64,000 bases of DNA from Bettongia penicillata ogilbyi. Its lineage: Eukaryota > Chordata > Mammalia > Diprotodontia > Potoroidae. The stretch spans positions 6,205,100-6,269,099 of the forward strand of contig JAJHZJ010000399.1 in the NCBI GenBank assembly GCA_023548195.1, written 5' to 3'. Each line of letters begins with the position of its first letter. The stretch's first letter is position 1. Below, in pieces: positions 12,070-23,789 of the stretch. The position numbers were made by a program, and so were the translations under genes. The notes beneath the pieces are model-generated. The model made no database searches, was not told the origin of the DNA, and saw only the letters and a list, made by a program, of their open reading frames with translations.

Positions 12070-12230
12070 AGAAAGAACTGCAGTGATAACCTTATACTTC
12101 ATATTAAAAGAGAAACTCAGATATAAAAGTTCAGTAACTTTACTGAAAGCTAGAAAGTCATTACAGCAGAGGAATTCAAAATCAGATCATCATTACAATG
12201 AAGTATTCAGATTTTTGTACTTGAACCCTA
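12070..12230 (-). repeat. MIR-like SINE, reverse orientation
   Basis: It has a diverged reverse-strand core ('gaaagaactgcagtgataac', 'agagaaactcagatataaaa', 'ggaattcaaaatcagatc'). Confidence 0.45.
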
Positions 12231-12234
12231 ATTG

Positions 12235-13360
12235 GGAGAGCATTGGTGACTGATTTCTTTGCCATTTCAGTACCCAGTCATGTCATTGGTTGACCTATCA
12301 GATAGACCCTTTTGGGTAGCAGTGAAGAACTCCCCATTACATCATAATGATGCTTCTATGTATTGTTAGCCCTCAAAGATTATGAATGGTGTAGGGTAGA
12401 GCATTGTTGAGAGAAGCACAGAGGGTATCTGATCACAAGAGAATCAGCAGAATTCTCCATTAATTCTGAGCACATCATTCAAAGAATAAGCAGGCTTCTC
12501 TCAGTACACTGAGAGATGTGATTTGCCATTGTAACATGAGTACATAGAGAGAGGGAGGTAGAAAATGGGCAAGATGTGTAGATGGTCACAGAGTTCTGCA
12601 GAGGTCAGGAAATGGAAAAAAAAAATAGGCCACAACTGGCCTGTCAGAGCTCAGGATGATAGCAAAACTGGAATCTCATATTTCAAGAGGAAAGGGAGTA
12701 AATGACCACTTAAAATGGAAATGACATGACATTTCTTAAAACTTCCCTCAGTTTCTAAACAGTGATATTATTCCGAGTCTTCTGTTTTGAAACAGATGTA
12801 GAGGTGATAATCCTCATCTCTTCTTTCTTTGCCATATCAGTTCTAATTTTACTTTCTCCTTTTGTCATTTGCTATTATCCCACTGATTCTACCTGGCTCA
12901 ATTACTGAAGTCCAACCTCCTCTATCTCCATTGCAAGTCCCTGAAATACAAAGAAGGAATTTGACACATGTTCAGCCCTCATGAATTATGGGATATAAAT
13001 GTATGGGTATGGGGCCAGGAAAGGAAGGGAATAAGGACAGAGAATGTGAAATAAATGAATAAAGATGTCAGAATGTCCTAGACAGGAAAATATAATCATA
13101 AAATGATGTCAGTATTTCTTAAATGGTAATAATGAATAGAAATTGTTAACAAGAGGTATGACTATGAAGTCATGAGTGAAATTCTTCATACTATCCAAAA
13201 TATTGCATCACCCCTCCTCCTGTTGTTACTAATGTCAATAGAGTCACCATCTTGTTATATTATGTCACGTTACAGTTTGAGCTATTGTTCTTTACCTTCC
13301 ATTTTAATTCAAATCCTATAATGATCCCGGTTAGATATTCTAGCTAATGACAATTAACTC
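12235..13360. other. Non-coding DNA
   Basis: I see no gene, repeat family or structure I can name. Confidence 0.4.
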
Positions 13361-13364
13361 ATGA

Positions 13365-13550
13365 ACTAGAGTTGGGTGAAGATTTAGAGGTCATCGAGTT
13401 CAATATACTTCTTCTATAGATATGGAAACTAACATCTATATAGGTACACTTAGTAGCCCACCTAAGATTCCAAAGCCTGCAAGCAATAAAAATGGCATAG
13501 AGAGTCAAATCCTTGGCTATTATAAATAGAAAGAGTGCAACACAAATCAA
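13365..13550 (-). repeat. MIR-like SINE, reverse orientation
   Basis: 'tagaggtcatcgagttcaat' followed by 'gatatggaaactaacatcta' and 'caaatccttggcta' is the decayed reverse order of a tRNA-SINE. Confidence 0.45.
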
Positions 13551-13554
13551 GTAA

Positions 13555-13920
13555 AAACTAAATAGTTTATTCTAGACCCTAGAAGATTTGAATTTTAATC
13601 TAGTTCAAATTAATAATTAACAGCAATTATCCTCCCTCTGCCTCATATGGGGGACATCAACGTAGGGAATGATAGCCAAGGTGATGGAGAGTGGGAACTC
13701 TGAATGCACTGAGATTATTACTGTGTAGTAACGAAGCTATGAAAGCCTGGAAGGTATGTTGAAATTTTGGTTTGTTCATACCAGCTTCTCACCCACCATG
13801 ACACCATAATGACAAGTCTTCTATAACACTAAGCAATAATTGGGGCAGCATGGTGTTGACCTTGGAACTTCTTAGTACCATAGTGATGATCAATCTGGTA
13901 TGGAGGAGAGTTGGGGAAGT
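13555..13920. other. Non-coding DNA
   Basis: Nothing recognised up to the HAL1 insertion. Confidence 0.4.
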
Positions 13921-13935
13921 AATCCTTTGTATTTT
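13921..13935 (+). repeat. Target-site duplication, left copy
   Basis: AATCCTTTGTATTTT is repeated exactly at 16922-16936. The last T residues merge with the T-run of the element's tail, so the true TSD is 11-15 bp. Confidence 0.9.
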
Positions 13936-13974
13936 TTTTTTAATTAATTAATTAATTTATTTATTTAGCTTTTT

Positions 13975-14978
13975 ACATTCATTTTCACAAATTTTTGGGT
14001 TCCAAATTTTCTCCCCTTTTCTCCCCTCCCCCACCCCAATACCCCAAGCAATCTAATTTTCCCTATCTCCAATCTGTCCTCTCTTCTGTCATCCCTCCCT
14101 TCCCTTGTCTCTATCTTCTCTTTTCTCCTGTAGGGCCAGATGATTTTCTATTCCTCATTAACTGTATGTCTTCTTTCCTAGTTGCAACAACAATACTAAA
14201 CAATTGTTCCTAAAACTTTGAGTTCCAAATTCTCCCCATCCCTCCCTCCCCACCTATTCCCTTTGGTATGGCAGGCAATTCATTATAGGCCATATCTGTG
14301 TAGCTTTGCAAATGACCTTCCTGATAGTCGTGTTGTGTAAGACTAACTGAATTGCCATCCCTCTTAACCTGCCCCTCATTGTTTCTCTTCTGTCCTTTGA
14401 TCCTGTCCCTCCCCAAGTGTTGACTTTCAATTACTCCCTCCTCCCTTTGCCCTCCCTTCCATCATCCCCCCCCAATATCTCCTTCTCCCCCGCTTTCTTA
14501 TACTGTAAGATAGGTTTTCATACCAAAATGAGTGTGCATTACACTCCTTCGTTTAGTCAAATGTGATGAGGGTAAACTTTTGTTTGTTTGTTTGTTTGTT
14601 TGTTTTTTTCCTCAGCTCTCCTCTTTTTCCCTCCACTAAAAACATCTCCTACTTGTCTCTTATATGACATATAGTTACGCCCTTCCATTTCCCCCTCTTT
14701 CCTCTCACTACATTTCTCTCTCACCATTTACCTTAATTTCTTTTAAGGTATGGTCCCATCCTATTCAGTTCAATCTGTGCTCTCTGTTTCTGCATGTGAA
14801 TGCATGTGTGTATGTGTGTGCATGCGTGTACATGTGTATGTGTGGTCCCACCAACCACCCAGATACTGAAAAGTTTTAAGAGTTAGAAATATTGTCCTTC
14901 CCTGTATGAATGCAAACAGTTCATTTCTGGTAAGTCCCTTAATACTTCTCCTTGCTGTTTACTTTTGCATGCTTCCTC
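13975..14978 (-). other. HAL1 3' UTR
   Basis: About 1 kb follows ORF1 and reads CT-rich on the plus strand. It contains a (TTTG)n tract at 14579-14604 and a TG-rich stretch near 14800-14845. The same order is found after ORF1 at 54480-55500 and 33169-34170, so it is a family feature and not an ORF2 lost by this copy alone. Confidence 0.85.
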
Positions 14979-16085
14979 TCATTCTTGTGTTTGAAAGTCA
15001 AATTTTCTTTTCAGCTCTGGTCTTTTCATTAAGAATGATTGAAAGTCCTCTGTTTCATTGAAAGACCATATTTTCCCTTGAAGCATTATACTCAGTTTAG
15101 CTGGGTAGGTGATTCTTGGTTTGAGTCCTAGTTCCTTTGCCTTCTGGAATATCCTATTCCACGCCCTTCGATCCCTTAATGTAGAAGCTGCTAGATCTTG
15201 GGTTATCCTGATTGTATTTCCACAGTACTGGAATTGTTTCTTTCTAGCTGCTTGCAAGATTTTTTCCTTGAGCTGGGAGTTCTGGAATTTGGCCACAATG
15301 TTCCTAGGAGTTTCTCTTTTTGGATCTCTTTCAGGTGGTGATCGATGGATTCTTTCAATACTTATTTTGCCCTCTGGTCCTAGAATGTCAGGGCAGTTTT
15401 CCTTGATAATTTCATGCAAGACGATGTCTAGGCTCTTTTTTTGATCATGGCTTTCAGGTAGTCCCATAATTTTTAAGTTGTCTCTCCTTGATCTATTTTC
15501 CAGGTCAGTTGTTTTTCCCATGAGATATTTCACATTCTCTTCCATTTTATTGTTCTTTTGGTTTTGTTTGGTGATTTCTTGGTTTCTCATAAAGTCATTA
15601 GACTCCATCTGTTCCATTCTAATTTTGAGAGAACTATTAAATTCAGTGAGCTTTTGAGCCTCTTTTTCCATTTAGCTCATTCTGCTTTTGAATGCATTCT
15701 TCTCCTCATTGGCTTTTTGAACCTCTTTTGCCAATTGAGTGAGCCTATTTTTCAAGGTGTTAATTTTCTCAGCATTTTTTTGGGTCTCCTTTACCAAGGT
15801 ATTGACCTGTTTTTCATACTCTTCTTGCATCTTTGTCATTTCTCTTCCCAGTCTTTCCTCCACCTGTCTAACTTGCTTTTCAAAATCCTTTTTAAGCTCT
15901 TCCAAGGCCTGAGCCCACCCAACCCCCCCCTGGGGTGTCTGGGGTACTGAGGCCCTGCCCTCCACATCTTTCCCTGATGGGAAAAATACGTTCTCGTCCT
16001 CCCCATCAGATCCGAAGGTCGGGATCATTTGCATTTGTTGGAAAAAACTCTCTAAAGTCTTATTTTTCTTCCCCTTTCTAGGCAT
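14979..16085 (-). pseudogene. HAL1 ORF1 with a single nonsense codon (residue 138)
   Basis: The frame encodes the LINE-1 ORF1 protein, an RNA-binding trimer that coats the retrotransposon RNA in the cytoplasm. It is 368 codons long and colinear with the intact copy at 53373-54479. Codon 138, CAA (Gln) in the other copy, is TAA here (plus-strand 15674-15672). No frameshift is visible. The first 137 residues hold the basic N-terminus and part of the coiled coil. Translation after the stop would restart at an in-frame Met (codon 139) and could yield a 230-residue product with the RRM and C-terminal domain but little coiled coil. Besides the stop, about 13 substitutions separate the two proteins. 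Confidence 0.92.
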
Positions 16086-16921
16086 TTTCCCAGCCAGTTA
16101 CTTGACTTCTGAGATTCCTTTCCACCCCCGCCTGGATCCGCCCAGCTAGTGCTTGGCCTCTGAGATTCAAATGCGCTTTCCCGCGGCAAGCTTTAGTTCT
16201 GGCTCAGGGGTAGGGGCAGGGCCGTCTCCTAAGCTTGGGCCCTCAGGGGCTTTCCGCAGAGACTTTCAGGAACGGAGCGGGTGGGGGTGGGGGGCCCCCG
16301 CCTGCTGTGTTCAGTTCCCTTGGGGGTTTTATTCAGAGGCGTTCAGCAGTAGAGCAGGGTGGGGGCAGGGTCGTCTCCCCGGCTCGGCTCCCTCAGGTTG
16401 GAAAGACCTTCAGTATTGAAGATCCTACCTGCTGCTGGGGGATTCCTGAGTCCCGGGCCGCTGCCGCCTCAGCCGCCTGCCCACGCCTCTGCCTCCGCCG
16501 CTTCCTGCCCCCGTCTCTGCCGCAGCCGCTTCCTCCCGAGGGAGCCCGAGTCACGGAGACGCCCCGCTTCCCCTCTCCTTCAGCCCGGCTTTCTTTTTCA
16601 CTGACCTGTAGCTTCTGTGAGCGGAGGGACTTTCCCGGCTGCCGGAGCTTCCCCTGAAGCTTTCCTCTCTGAAGTCTGCTTGGGTCAGCTTCTCTGGGTC
16701 GCGGCCAGGGGTGGGGGTGGGGTCCGCTTTCCGGGGTGCGATGGACCCCGGGGACGGCTTTCCAGGGTTCAGTGGAACGGAAATCTCTTCCCCTATGTTT
16801 ATGCACCCCCTGCAGAGATTCAGAATTTATGGGGATCTCCTTTTACCTCAATTCCATGGGTTGTGGGCTCGGAGCTCGTAAATGTGCGTCCTTCTACTCC
16901 GCCATCTTGGCTCCGCCCCCC
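16086..16921 (-). promoter_or_regulatory. HAL1 5' UTR / internal promoter, CpG-rich
   Basis: This is 836 bp of GC-rich sequence, in sharp contrast with the AT-rich surroundings. LINE-1 5' UTRs carry the internal RNA polymerase II promoter. A YY1-type motif (CAAGATGGCGG on the minus strand, plus positions 16899-16909) sits 13 bases from the 5' end, where the human LINE-1 also has its YY1 site. Three related units of about 70-85 bp, as in the copy at 53035-53260, lie in the ORF1-proximal half. Confidence 0.75.
16899..16909 (-). promoter_or_regulatory. YY1-type motif at HAL1 5' end
   Basis: CAAGATGGCGG on the minus strand at about +13 of the element. YY1 at this position sets the transcription start of human LINE-1. 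The function here is inferred from motif and position. Confidence 0.6.
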
Positions 16922-16936
16922 AATCCTTTGTATTTT
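16922..16936 (+). repeat. Target-site duplication, right copy
   Basis: Exact repeat of 13921-13935. Confidence 0.9.
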
Positions 16937-17159
16937 CATACCACAAAAGAAAAAATATATAACAGAAAAAATCAGAATGATCAATATAGCTCCTAAAAAT
17001 GCAGATAATTTTGACCCCTGAAAAAGATACACTATAAGTGTACATGAAATAAACTACATGATGGTCATACGTTTTATTATAAATCAATATTAAATAAAAA
17101 CAAATTTAGAAATAAATTGTGGCCATTTATAGGCAAGGATTTCATCCTGCTTATTTAGT

Positions 17160-17345
17160 CATAGAGTCATAGATTTAAGGCTAGGAGGAACCTTAGAAAC
17201 AATTGAAACCCATCCCCAACTTAATTTCACAGATGAGAAAACTGAAGTTTTCAAAGTGATTTAACTATATTAAGACAACGAGTATCATAGAAAGGATTTT
17301 AACTCACATTTTCCTGACTGAAAGTTCAATGTACTATCCATGACA
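17160..17345 (-). repeat. MIR-like SINE, reverse orientation
   Basis: 'gatttaaggctaggaggaac', 'cacagatgagaaaactgaag' and 'cactattcatgacacc'-like sequence in order is the marsupial/mammalian reverse tRNA-SINE. It is fairly well preserved. Confidence 0.7.
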
Positions 17346-17349
17346 CCAA

Positions 17350-17640
17350 TAGTGTCTCATTAAAAATATTTTCAGTTTCAATTACCTAACAATATATTGT
17401 AAATATATTCAGGGCAATGCAGGTGGGGGAGGGGAAAAGCAGAGAGAAAACGAACAGTCTTTTAAAAATTAAATTAATTTTCAAATTATTTTTTCTCAAT
17501 TAAATGTAAAAGTAATTGTAACACTATCTTTTAACATTTTGAGTTGCAATTTCTTTCCCTTGCTCCCTACCTGACCCTCTCTTTGAGAAGACAAGCAAAT
17601 TGATATAGACTATACAGGTACAATTATGCAAAATAAGGGA
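17350..17640. other. Non-coding AT-rich DNA
   Basis: Nothing recognised. Confidence 0.4.
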
Positions 17641-17644
17641 ACAA

Positions 17645-17905
17645 TCTTTTTTTTTAAGCTTACTTTGTGCCAGTCACTGTGGTAAACACTTTATAAATAT
17701 TATCTCATTTGATCCTCACAAGAACCATAGGAGATAGATGGTACTATGAAGCCCATTTAACATTGGAGGAAAATGAGGAAGACAAAGGTTAAGTGATTTG
17801 CCTAGGGTTACACAACTTAATTAGTATATGAGACCAGATATAAACTCAGGTCTTTCTGAGTCCAAACCAAGTCTTTTATATACTATATCACCTTCCTTCC
17901 TCTAA
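17645..17905 (-). repeat. MIR-type SINE, reverse orientation, long copy
   Basis: It reads 'actttgtgccagtcactgtg', 'tctcatttgatcctcacaag', 'aagtgatttgcctagggtta', 'aactcaggtctttctgag' and 'tactatatcaccttcc'. This is nearly a full reverse-strand SINE. Confidence 0.75.
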
Positions 17906-17909
17906 TGAT

Positions 17910-18190
17910 AAGTTGTGTTTGTCCTTCATTCTTGAAAAGGACCATGACATCAAAATGATGATATGACTTGCAGTTGACTTTGATTTAAGGGAGGGTGGGC
18001 TGTGCAAGGTCACCAACCTCATTTTCTTCTCCTGAGCGATCTGAACCCAGTGGCCTGGTATTCATAGGACCAGTGGAGATGGCCTGAGATGCAAAGTGAG
18101 ACCCTGGCCCTTTTAGGTTAAGGTCTTATCACATTCTCACTTTGAGTGAGATACACTTATTCAAAAAATAGGCTCCTTAAAGTACTTAGG
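17910..18190 (+). repeat. Marsupial-type interspersed repeat, family not named (copy 1)
   Basis: It contains 'gtccttcattcttgaaaagg', 'gacttgcagttgactttgat', 'gggctgtgcaaggtcaccaa' and 'aaagtgagaccctggccctt'. The reverse complement of the same order is at about 25430-25675, so this is a dispersed family. I do not recall its name with certainty. Confidence 0.7.
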
Positions 18191-18194
18191 CAAA

Positions 18195-18575
18195 ACCTTT
18201 AATTAAAAAAAAATAAAACTAGAAGAAGAAGACCCTCAGGTTTCCTGGGTAAAAGAGGAACAATTGCTATTTAATATATTTAGCACACTAAAATACTAAA
18301 CACTAAACGATATGAAATGACTTCAGTGGTAAGAAACAATAAAAAAAAAAAAAAAACCTCATTCTTAACCCAGATTAAGTGAAAAAAGAGTAGTAAATAA
18401 AATATGAAGAGGGAAACACTGAAGAACTTGAATGGGCACAAGAGGACTTTCTCTACTAGGGGAGGGGACCCTGTATCCTTGAGGCTACATGTGTCCTTCC
18501 AGGTCCTCAGGTGTGGCCCTTTGACTGAAGCCAAGCTTCACAAACTAAATCCCCTTAATAAAAGGAGTCTAAATC
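18195..18575. other. Non-coding DNA
   Basis: A-runs at about 18205-18217 and 18341-18357; no gene seen. Confidence 0.4.
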
Positions 18576-18579
18576 TTGA

Positions 18580-18715
18580 GAACCTGAGTTCAAAACTCAC
18601 TTTTAACATTGGCATCACTCAATCTGCATGTACCTCAGTTTCCTCATCTATAAATGGAAGGGGTTGGATATCAATAGTCTCTTTCACCTCTAAATCAATG
18701 ATCTTAGGCTCCTCA
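18580..18715 (+). repeat. MIR-like SINE fragment
   Basis: 'gagttcaaaactcac', 'cctcagtttcctcatctata' and 'ggatatcaatagtctctttc' is the SINE core in sense orientation. Confidence 0.65.
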
Positions 18716-18719
18716 CAAA

Positions 18720-20950
18720 GTTGATTTTGTAGAATAATATTCGATAAACCTCACTTTGTCCCTTTAGAACTACTAAAAAATGTGATGTTTTCCCTTTAAA
18801 AAAGCATGTAGCAGGCAAAGAAAAGAGGCAAAATTATTGGGAAATAGATTAAGTGTGAAAACCAATTTTTAAATCTTTGCCTTCCCTACTTCAAATAGGG
18901 ATGTGGCTGTGACATGTCTTAGAGAGAAGTGTCCTCTTCTCCTTTGATAAAGGATTTACATATTGATCATAGGGAAACTCCCTTTAATTTTTTAAGGGAA
19001 TAGTCAAAAGAGGAATTGAGGAATTCTAATTAAAAATAAGGTCTCTTGATCTGTAAAGTAACCCCAAACAATATTCTAATATAATAATAACCATTTTTCT
19101 TTTTCAAAATCCTTATAAATGAATCCCTCAAATTGCCTTGAAATAGAAATATATTTAAGGTTTTGGGAAAAAGGAAATACAGCATTTTGGACATTTGTCT
19201 AAGTTAGAAGTGTTTGGATATAGAATGATAAATTAACAAAATTGCTTCTGGCTGACTTCTTCCTACAATGCAAAGTACAGTGTTAATATTTTTTCTTCGA
19301 CAGTTAAATGGTGTCATGACTCAGATTGTGACATATAATAGAATATTGGCTTAATCCCAGGGCTCCTTTTTCTCTTCAAAGAGTTTCATGAACAGTAAAA
19401 CAAAGGAGAAGTCCCTAAAATTCTTTATAGAAAGATATTCATAGTACTCATATATTTCTAGCTTTTCTGCCCTCTTAGTATGTTTATGGAATCTAAGAAT
19501 TTGAGAGAAGGCCCAAATCTGTCAAACCAGGCTTGTGTCTATTCATTATGGTGCATGTAACCATGTGGGAAGAATATCAAAACTGGATTCACAAGACCTG
19601 TCACTGCCCCAGACCTGGGGATTTCACAACCTTGTGGATATTGGTCCAAGGACTTCAGTTACTCAAAGATCCTAAGTTTGATACTTCCATCATCATTTGG
19701 TGGCTTACTTAATGTCAATGAATGTTATCTTTTTAAAGAAAGAAGTTTAAGCAGTTGCTCAACTTAGATACTCCACAGACAAGACAAGATTCCTTGTTTT
19801 ACTCTGAGATTTTACTAGGATTTGCTGTGAGGTAACAATATTCTTCTGGGTTAATCTCCCTATTTCCTTATGGTATTTCGAATTTTCCTGGACTTCTTAA
19901 ACCAGGGGCCTGCACTGAGTCAAGCTCCACAACTCAATGGTGTAGTCAAGGTCAACCTGTCCTGAGTATAGATTCCCAGAGTAGGCCCCTACTTTAAGGG
20001 TCTTGGACTACTCAGGTGTTTAGCTGTAGGTCGTTAGACTCTTGTCTCAGTGCTCTAAGTCCTCTCCCTGTGTTAGGTTCTTTTTGGGATCCTTCTCTTT
20101 GACTCCTGTCCTCAGGTGGTACTCTTATTTTTGGGTTCCCCCCAAAACTCCAGGGACCTTTCTGACTAAATTTTCCATAAGACTTTTCCTTGAAGTTGGT
20201 CTGATGCCACAGATACAAAAATAGATCCTGCCTAGAATTCATAAGGATATTTTCTGAGATTACTTGTTCTGTTAGGCTAGGGTTGGATTCAATTACTATT
20301 GAAACTGGGCTGCCCTCAGCCAAAGTTTGGCTCAGAACTGGATTGATATGCTTGGAAGTCTGAAAGTCTGTTCTCTTTCAAATTGAGTTCAGACAACAAA
20401 CCATAACTTAAGGAAGGATAGGGCTAGGCTTCAGTGCTTCTTGGCTTAAACTTCTTGAGCTGGGTTTTTCTAGAACCCCCTAAAAGACATAAATTGTTCT
20501 CCAAAATTGTTGATGAGCTTGGGAAAGCTCAAGCTGAGTTTAGTGGAACTAGCCTAAAGTCTCTGAACTTTGCCTAAGGTCTGCCCTTGCAGATTAAGCC
20601 TGGATAATTACAAATAAATTCATGCTTTTTATTGGGTAGTGGTGGTGATAATAATATGATCCTTTCTATAGTAGAATGGCACAACTCTAGTCCCTGATAA
20701 AGGATCCAGATAAAGGATTCTAGTAAGCTTCTATCTTACAACAGTATCTGGGGCTGTGCCTTTGCAATGGGTTTTTATTGTTTTTCTGAAAAAGTAATTT
20801 TGAAATATGATTACAATGTGCTATATAGTGTAGATTAGAATTGGTTTATGGTAAAGACATTCTCTGATTAATGTCTACCTTAAATTCCCACTGTATATAC
20901 TATGGTTTTTCCAAGAGCTAATTTTGGTTTCTTAAACAATGGAACATACT
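18720..20950. other. Non-coding DNA, partly unexplained
   Basis: No named repeat was found. A 103-codon open frame on the minus strand (20323-20012) is hydrophilic and has no recognised domain. Its GC and codon pattern do not stand out strongly, so it is noted but not called a gene. Confidence 0.35.
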
Positions 20951-20954
20951 TTGA

Positions 20955-21200
20955 GAGGTTGAACATGTTATATGATTGAGCAATGGACCTGGAGTCAGAA
21001 ATACCTCAGTGCAATTTCAGCCTAAAACACTCACTAGTGACTGACCTTGGGTAAGTCACTTAACCTCTGTTTGTCTCAGTTTCCTGAACTGTAAAATGGA
21101 AACAATAATAATTGCACCTATCTCTCACAGTTTTAGTGAGGAATAAATGAGACCATATTCAAAGTACCTGAAAAATAGTAGTTACTATATAAATGTTTAT
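20955..21200 (+). repeat. MIR-type SINE, nearly full copy
   Basis: It reads 'ctggagtcagaaatacctca', 'gaccttgggtaagtcactta', 'gtctcagtttcctgaactgt' and 'agtagttactatataaatg'. This is the tRNA-SINE in sense orientation and well ordered. Confidence 0.8.
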
Positions 21201-21204
21201 TTTT

Positions 21205-22600
21205 TCCCATCCCCAGAACACAAAGACTTAGGGCAGCTCTATATTATTAGAGGTTTGAATTGCCTCTTTTTGCACATACCCCAGTGCATGTATCCCCTAT
21301 GTACATGCTACCCTGTATGTAACCTCTATGTGTATCTGCTCTTCCTACTGATACTGTGTGTAGTTGTGTACTTGAGGTTTATGGTGAATATGTTTTCTTT
21401 TTTTCTTTTTTTATTGTTACTACAGCCCTATACCCAGACACTGAAGGATGGTAGTTTGTTTTTGTTTTTCTTTTTGTTTTTCCCTAGCTAGAAGAGGGAT
21501 TGAAGGATCATGGGAAGCAGAAACAGTCTTGGTCATTGGGAGACCCAGGAATTTTGGAAGCCCTAAGGAGCACAGAAATACTGTCAAGTATGAAAGGGTG
21601 CCAGGGTTAATTGCAAATAAAGCATGCTACTGCTGCTTTCTGAACATAATGAGCAATTTGAGATTTTAATGAGCATAATTAAGAAGTGATCTACTTGGAG
21701 AGAAATTTTTGTAGTTTCCCTGACTATCATGCTACTTTAACCTGGAAATATCATACATTTCTCAAATTTCTTTCCCTCTCTACACCATTGTTACCTAGAG
21801 AAAATGCATCTCTTAAACATGAGGGTTCCTTTAAAATGTAATTGATGTCTATATTTTATAATGTATTTTGTCTCTAAATAATGATAAGCTGATTTTTATT
21901 GCATTCTGAGTCCATTTTTATTATATAAGTATGGATCATAAAAATGAGGAGGGAGAAAAGGTGATCTCATGGACTAATAAACCTAGGTTTAACCATTAGA
22001 CTATATTGACTTTCTCTTTCACTTTCCTTCCTCCTTCCCTCCATTTCTGTCTCACTCCTAGTCTCTGTCTCCCTATCTCTCTCTTTGTGTGCTTCTCTCT
22101 TTGTTTTTATGTTTGTCTGTTTCCATAAAGATGGGAGCTTTAATAGTCCTTTGTGTTAGCTCTTTGTATTCTCTGGGTAACAACATAACACATTATTAGG
22201 GACTGGTAAGTCATAATTTTAGGAACATAGACCCACACAGCAATTTGAACATGGAATAGTTATCCTCACAGGAACCCAACTTACAAGTTTGATTAGGGGT
22301 TGGGGAAGTAGCAGCCCAGAGGGAAAGCAATAGGGCAGTATATTGTTTTTGTTTTTGTAAAGAGGAAGATTTAAGTTTGCTTTAAATGGGTGAGGGGAGG
22401 AAATGACTACTAAGAGCTATCCAAAAGTAAAACAAACAAACAAACAAAACAAAACAAAAAACTCACATGGGATAGAGTGCTCCCCCCTCCCTGGACTTTT
22501 CAAGAAAATTCTGGATGATCACTTGTCAGATACATTCATTTTGAAGGAACTATTTTTCATGACTATTACAAGAAATAATGTAGATTCACAGAGAGAGGAA
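21205..22600. other. Non-coding DNA
   Basis: No gene seen. There is a pyrimidine-rich stretch at about 22010-22110 and a (CAAA)n-like stretch at 22430-22460. A short segment near 22490-22560 resembles the 3' end of mammalian CR1-like repeats. Confidence 0.4.
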
Positions 22601-22604
22601 GAGG

Positions 22605-22850
22605 AAAGGACCAAGCATTTACTAATCACTTACTATGTACTAGACACTATACTAAGCACTTTTACAAATATTATCTTATTTGAAGGTCACAACAACACTT
22701 TGAGGTAGTTCACCCATTTTGGCAGTTAGAGATTGAGAGACTTACCCAAAGTCAGACAACTATTATATGTCTGAGAATGAATTTGAACTCAGGTTTTCTT
22801 GACTCTAGGGCTAATTCTCTATCTGTTGCACTACCTCTAGATATTCTGTA
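22605..22850 (-). repeat. MIR-type SINE, reverse orientation, long copy
   Basis: It reads 'cttactatgtactagacact', 'gagacttacccaaagtcaga', 'tgaactcaggttttcttgac' and 'ctctatctgttgcactacct'. This is the full reverse order ending at the tRNA-related head. Confidence 0.8.
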
Positions 22851-23034
22851 GTCATATACTGCAACGAATGGGGAGATAACACCACTGGCTGTGGCACTAT
22901 CTCTCTCTTTTACCAGAAACTTCTATCCCTTTAAGAATCCAAATATCGTATTTTTAAAATACATATTACACCAAGGTAAAGGACAACCATTTTTCTATTT
23001 TATTAGCACTCGACAAATCTCAGGTGAAGCTTTC

Positions 23035-23260
23035 TATCCTGATCTGGGCACTATGAATTCATGAAAGACACAGACAAATTGGAGTGAGTTCAAAGGACAG
23101 CAACAAAAATGATAAATGGCTTGGAAAATAAGAATGATGACAAAAGGTTAAAAGAAGTGAGCTTGCTTAATCTAGAGAAAAGACAGCTGATGAGAGACAT
23201 GATATGATAGTTGCCAATTTGGAAAGAGAACAGGAGCAATATACTCTGATTATTTAATGG
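23035..23260 (+). repeat. CR1-like (L3-type) 3'-end fragment
   Basis: 'aattggagtgagttcaaagg', 'gcaacaaaaatgataaatgg' and 'gagaaaagacagctgatgag' followed by 'gacatgatatgatag' parallels the CR1-type RT C-terminal region found in mammalian old repeats. The copy is decayed. Confidence 0.45.
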
Positions 23261-23264
23261 AAGC

Positions 23265-23785
23265 TTTAAAATCAGAGCCTCCTTGGGGTCTCTTTCTGGC
23301 TTTTAACTGAGGTCGTCACCTTCACTCCTCAAATGTAAGGCCATGGGGATCCCCATGTAAGTAAGCAGTAGGGCACTCTTTCCTAGACTGAATTGGAAAT
23401 TGTATACTGAGTTCAAGGAATCCAAGGTTAATTTCATATAGACCTGCTTTGGGGACAAAGATTTTTGTTGTTATTGCTCTTATTTGGCCAGTCTGTCTGC
23501 TTGCTATTGAGGACACACATCTTTCAGGAAATCTTCATTCCTTAAGAGGAAAAGAGATGACTCTTAGGAATACAAGGCCTTTCTCACCTCTCATATCTAT
23601 TTCTCTTCCTCTGCCCTGCATGAGTCTCTAGGAGACTGGAGCAAATGAGGGATTTTAGGGAAGCAGTTTTTCCCTAGAGTGCCAAAGTGAGAGTAGAAAG
23701 TGGGGTTGAGGTCTTATTGTTATGGATGCCTTATGAGGTCTTGCTGACTTCACTGAGAATCAAAAACATGGTTTAGTATATGTTC
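23265..23785. other. Non-coding DNA
   Basis: Nothing convincing. Confidence 0.4.
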
Positions 23786-23789
23786 CTGA

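Larger units (their letters stand above)
13936..16921 (-). mobile_element. Full-length HAL1 (ORF2-less LINE-1), minus strand
   Basis: Read on the minus strand: 5' UTR 16921-16086, ORF1 16085-14979, 3' UTR 14978 to about 13975, then an (AATT/AAAT)-rich tail. There is no ORF2. At 2,986 bp it is nearly the same length as the plus-strand copy at 52532-55520, and the two agree closely throughout, including the UTRs. The TSD pair and retention of CpG in the 5' UTR suggest a recent insertion. Half-LINE-1 elements of this layout are known in mammals. They need ORF2 protein from a LINE-1 in trans. Confidence 0.93.

Noticed and set aside
15672..15674. C-to-T nonsense changes at Gln codons in two HAL1 ORF1s (also 32427-32429) as a sign of cytidine-deaminase editing
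   Set aside because: Only two events, with different preceding bases. Ordinary decay explains them.
15109..15950. Plus-strand open frames of 111 and 130 codons (mirrored at 53508-54349)
   Set aside because: They are antisense shadows of the HAL1 ORF1 coiled coil and RRM; hydrophobic Phe/Leu content is the complement of Lys/Glu codons.
20012..20323. 103-codon minus-strand open frame
   Set aside because: No recognised motif, homologue or promoter context. It looks somewhat protein-like, but the evidence is too weak for a gene call.
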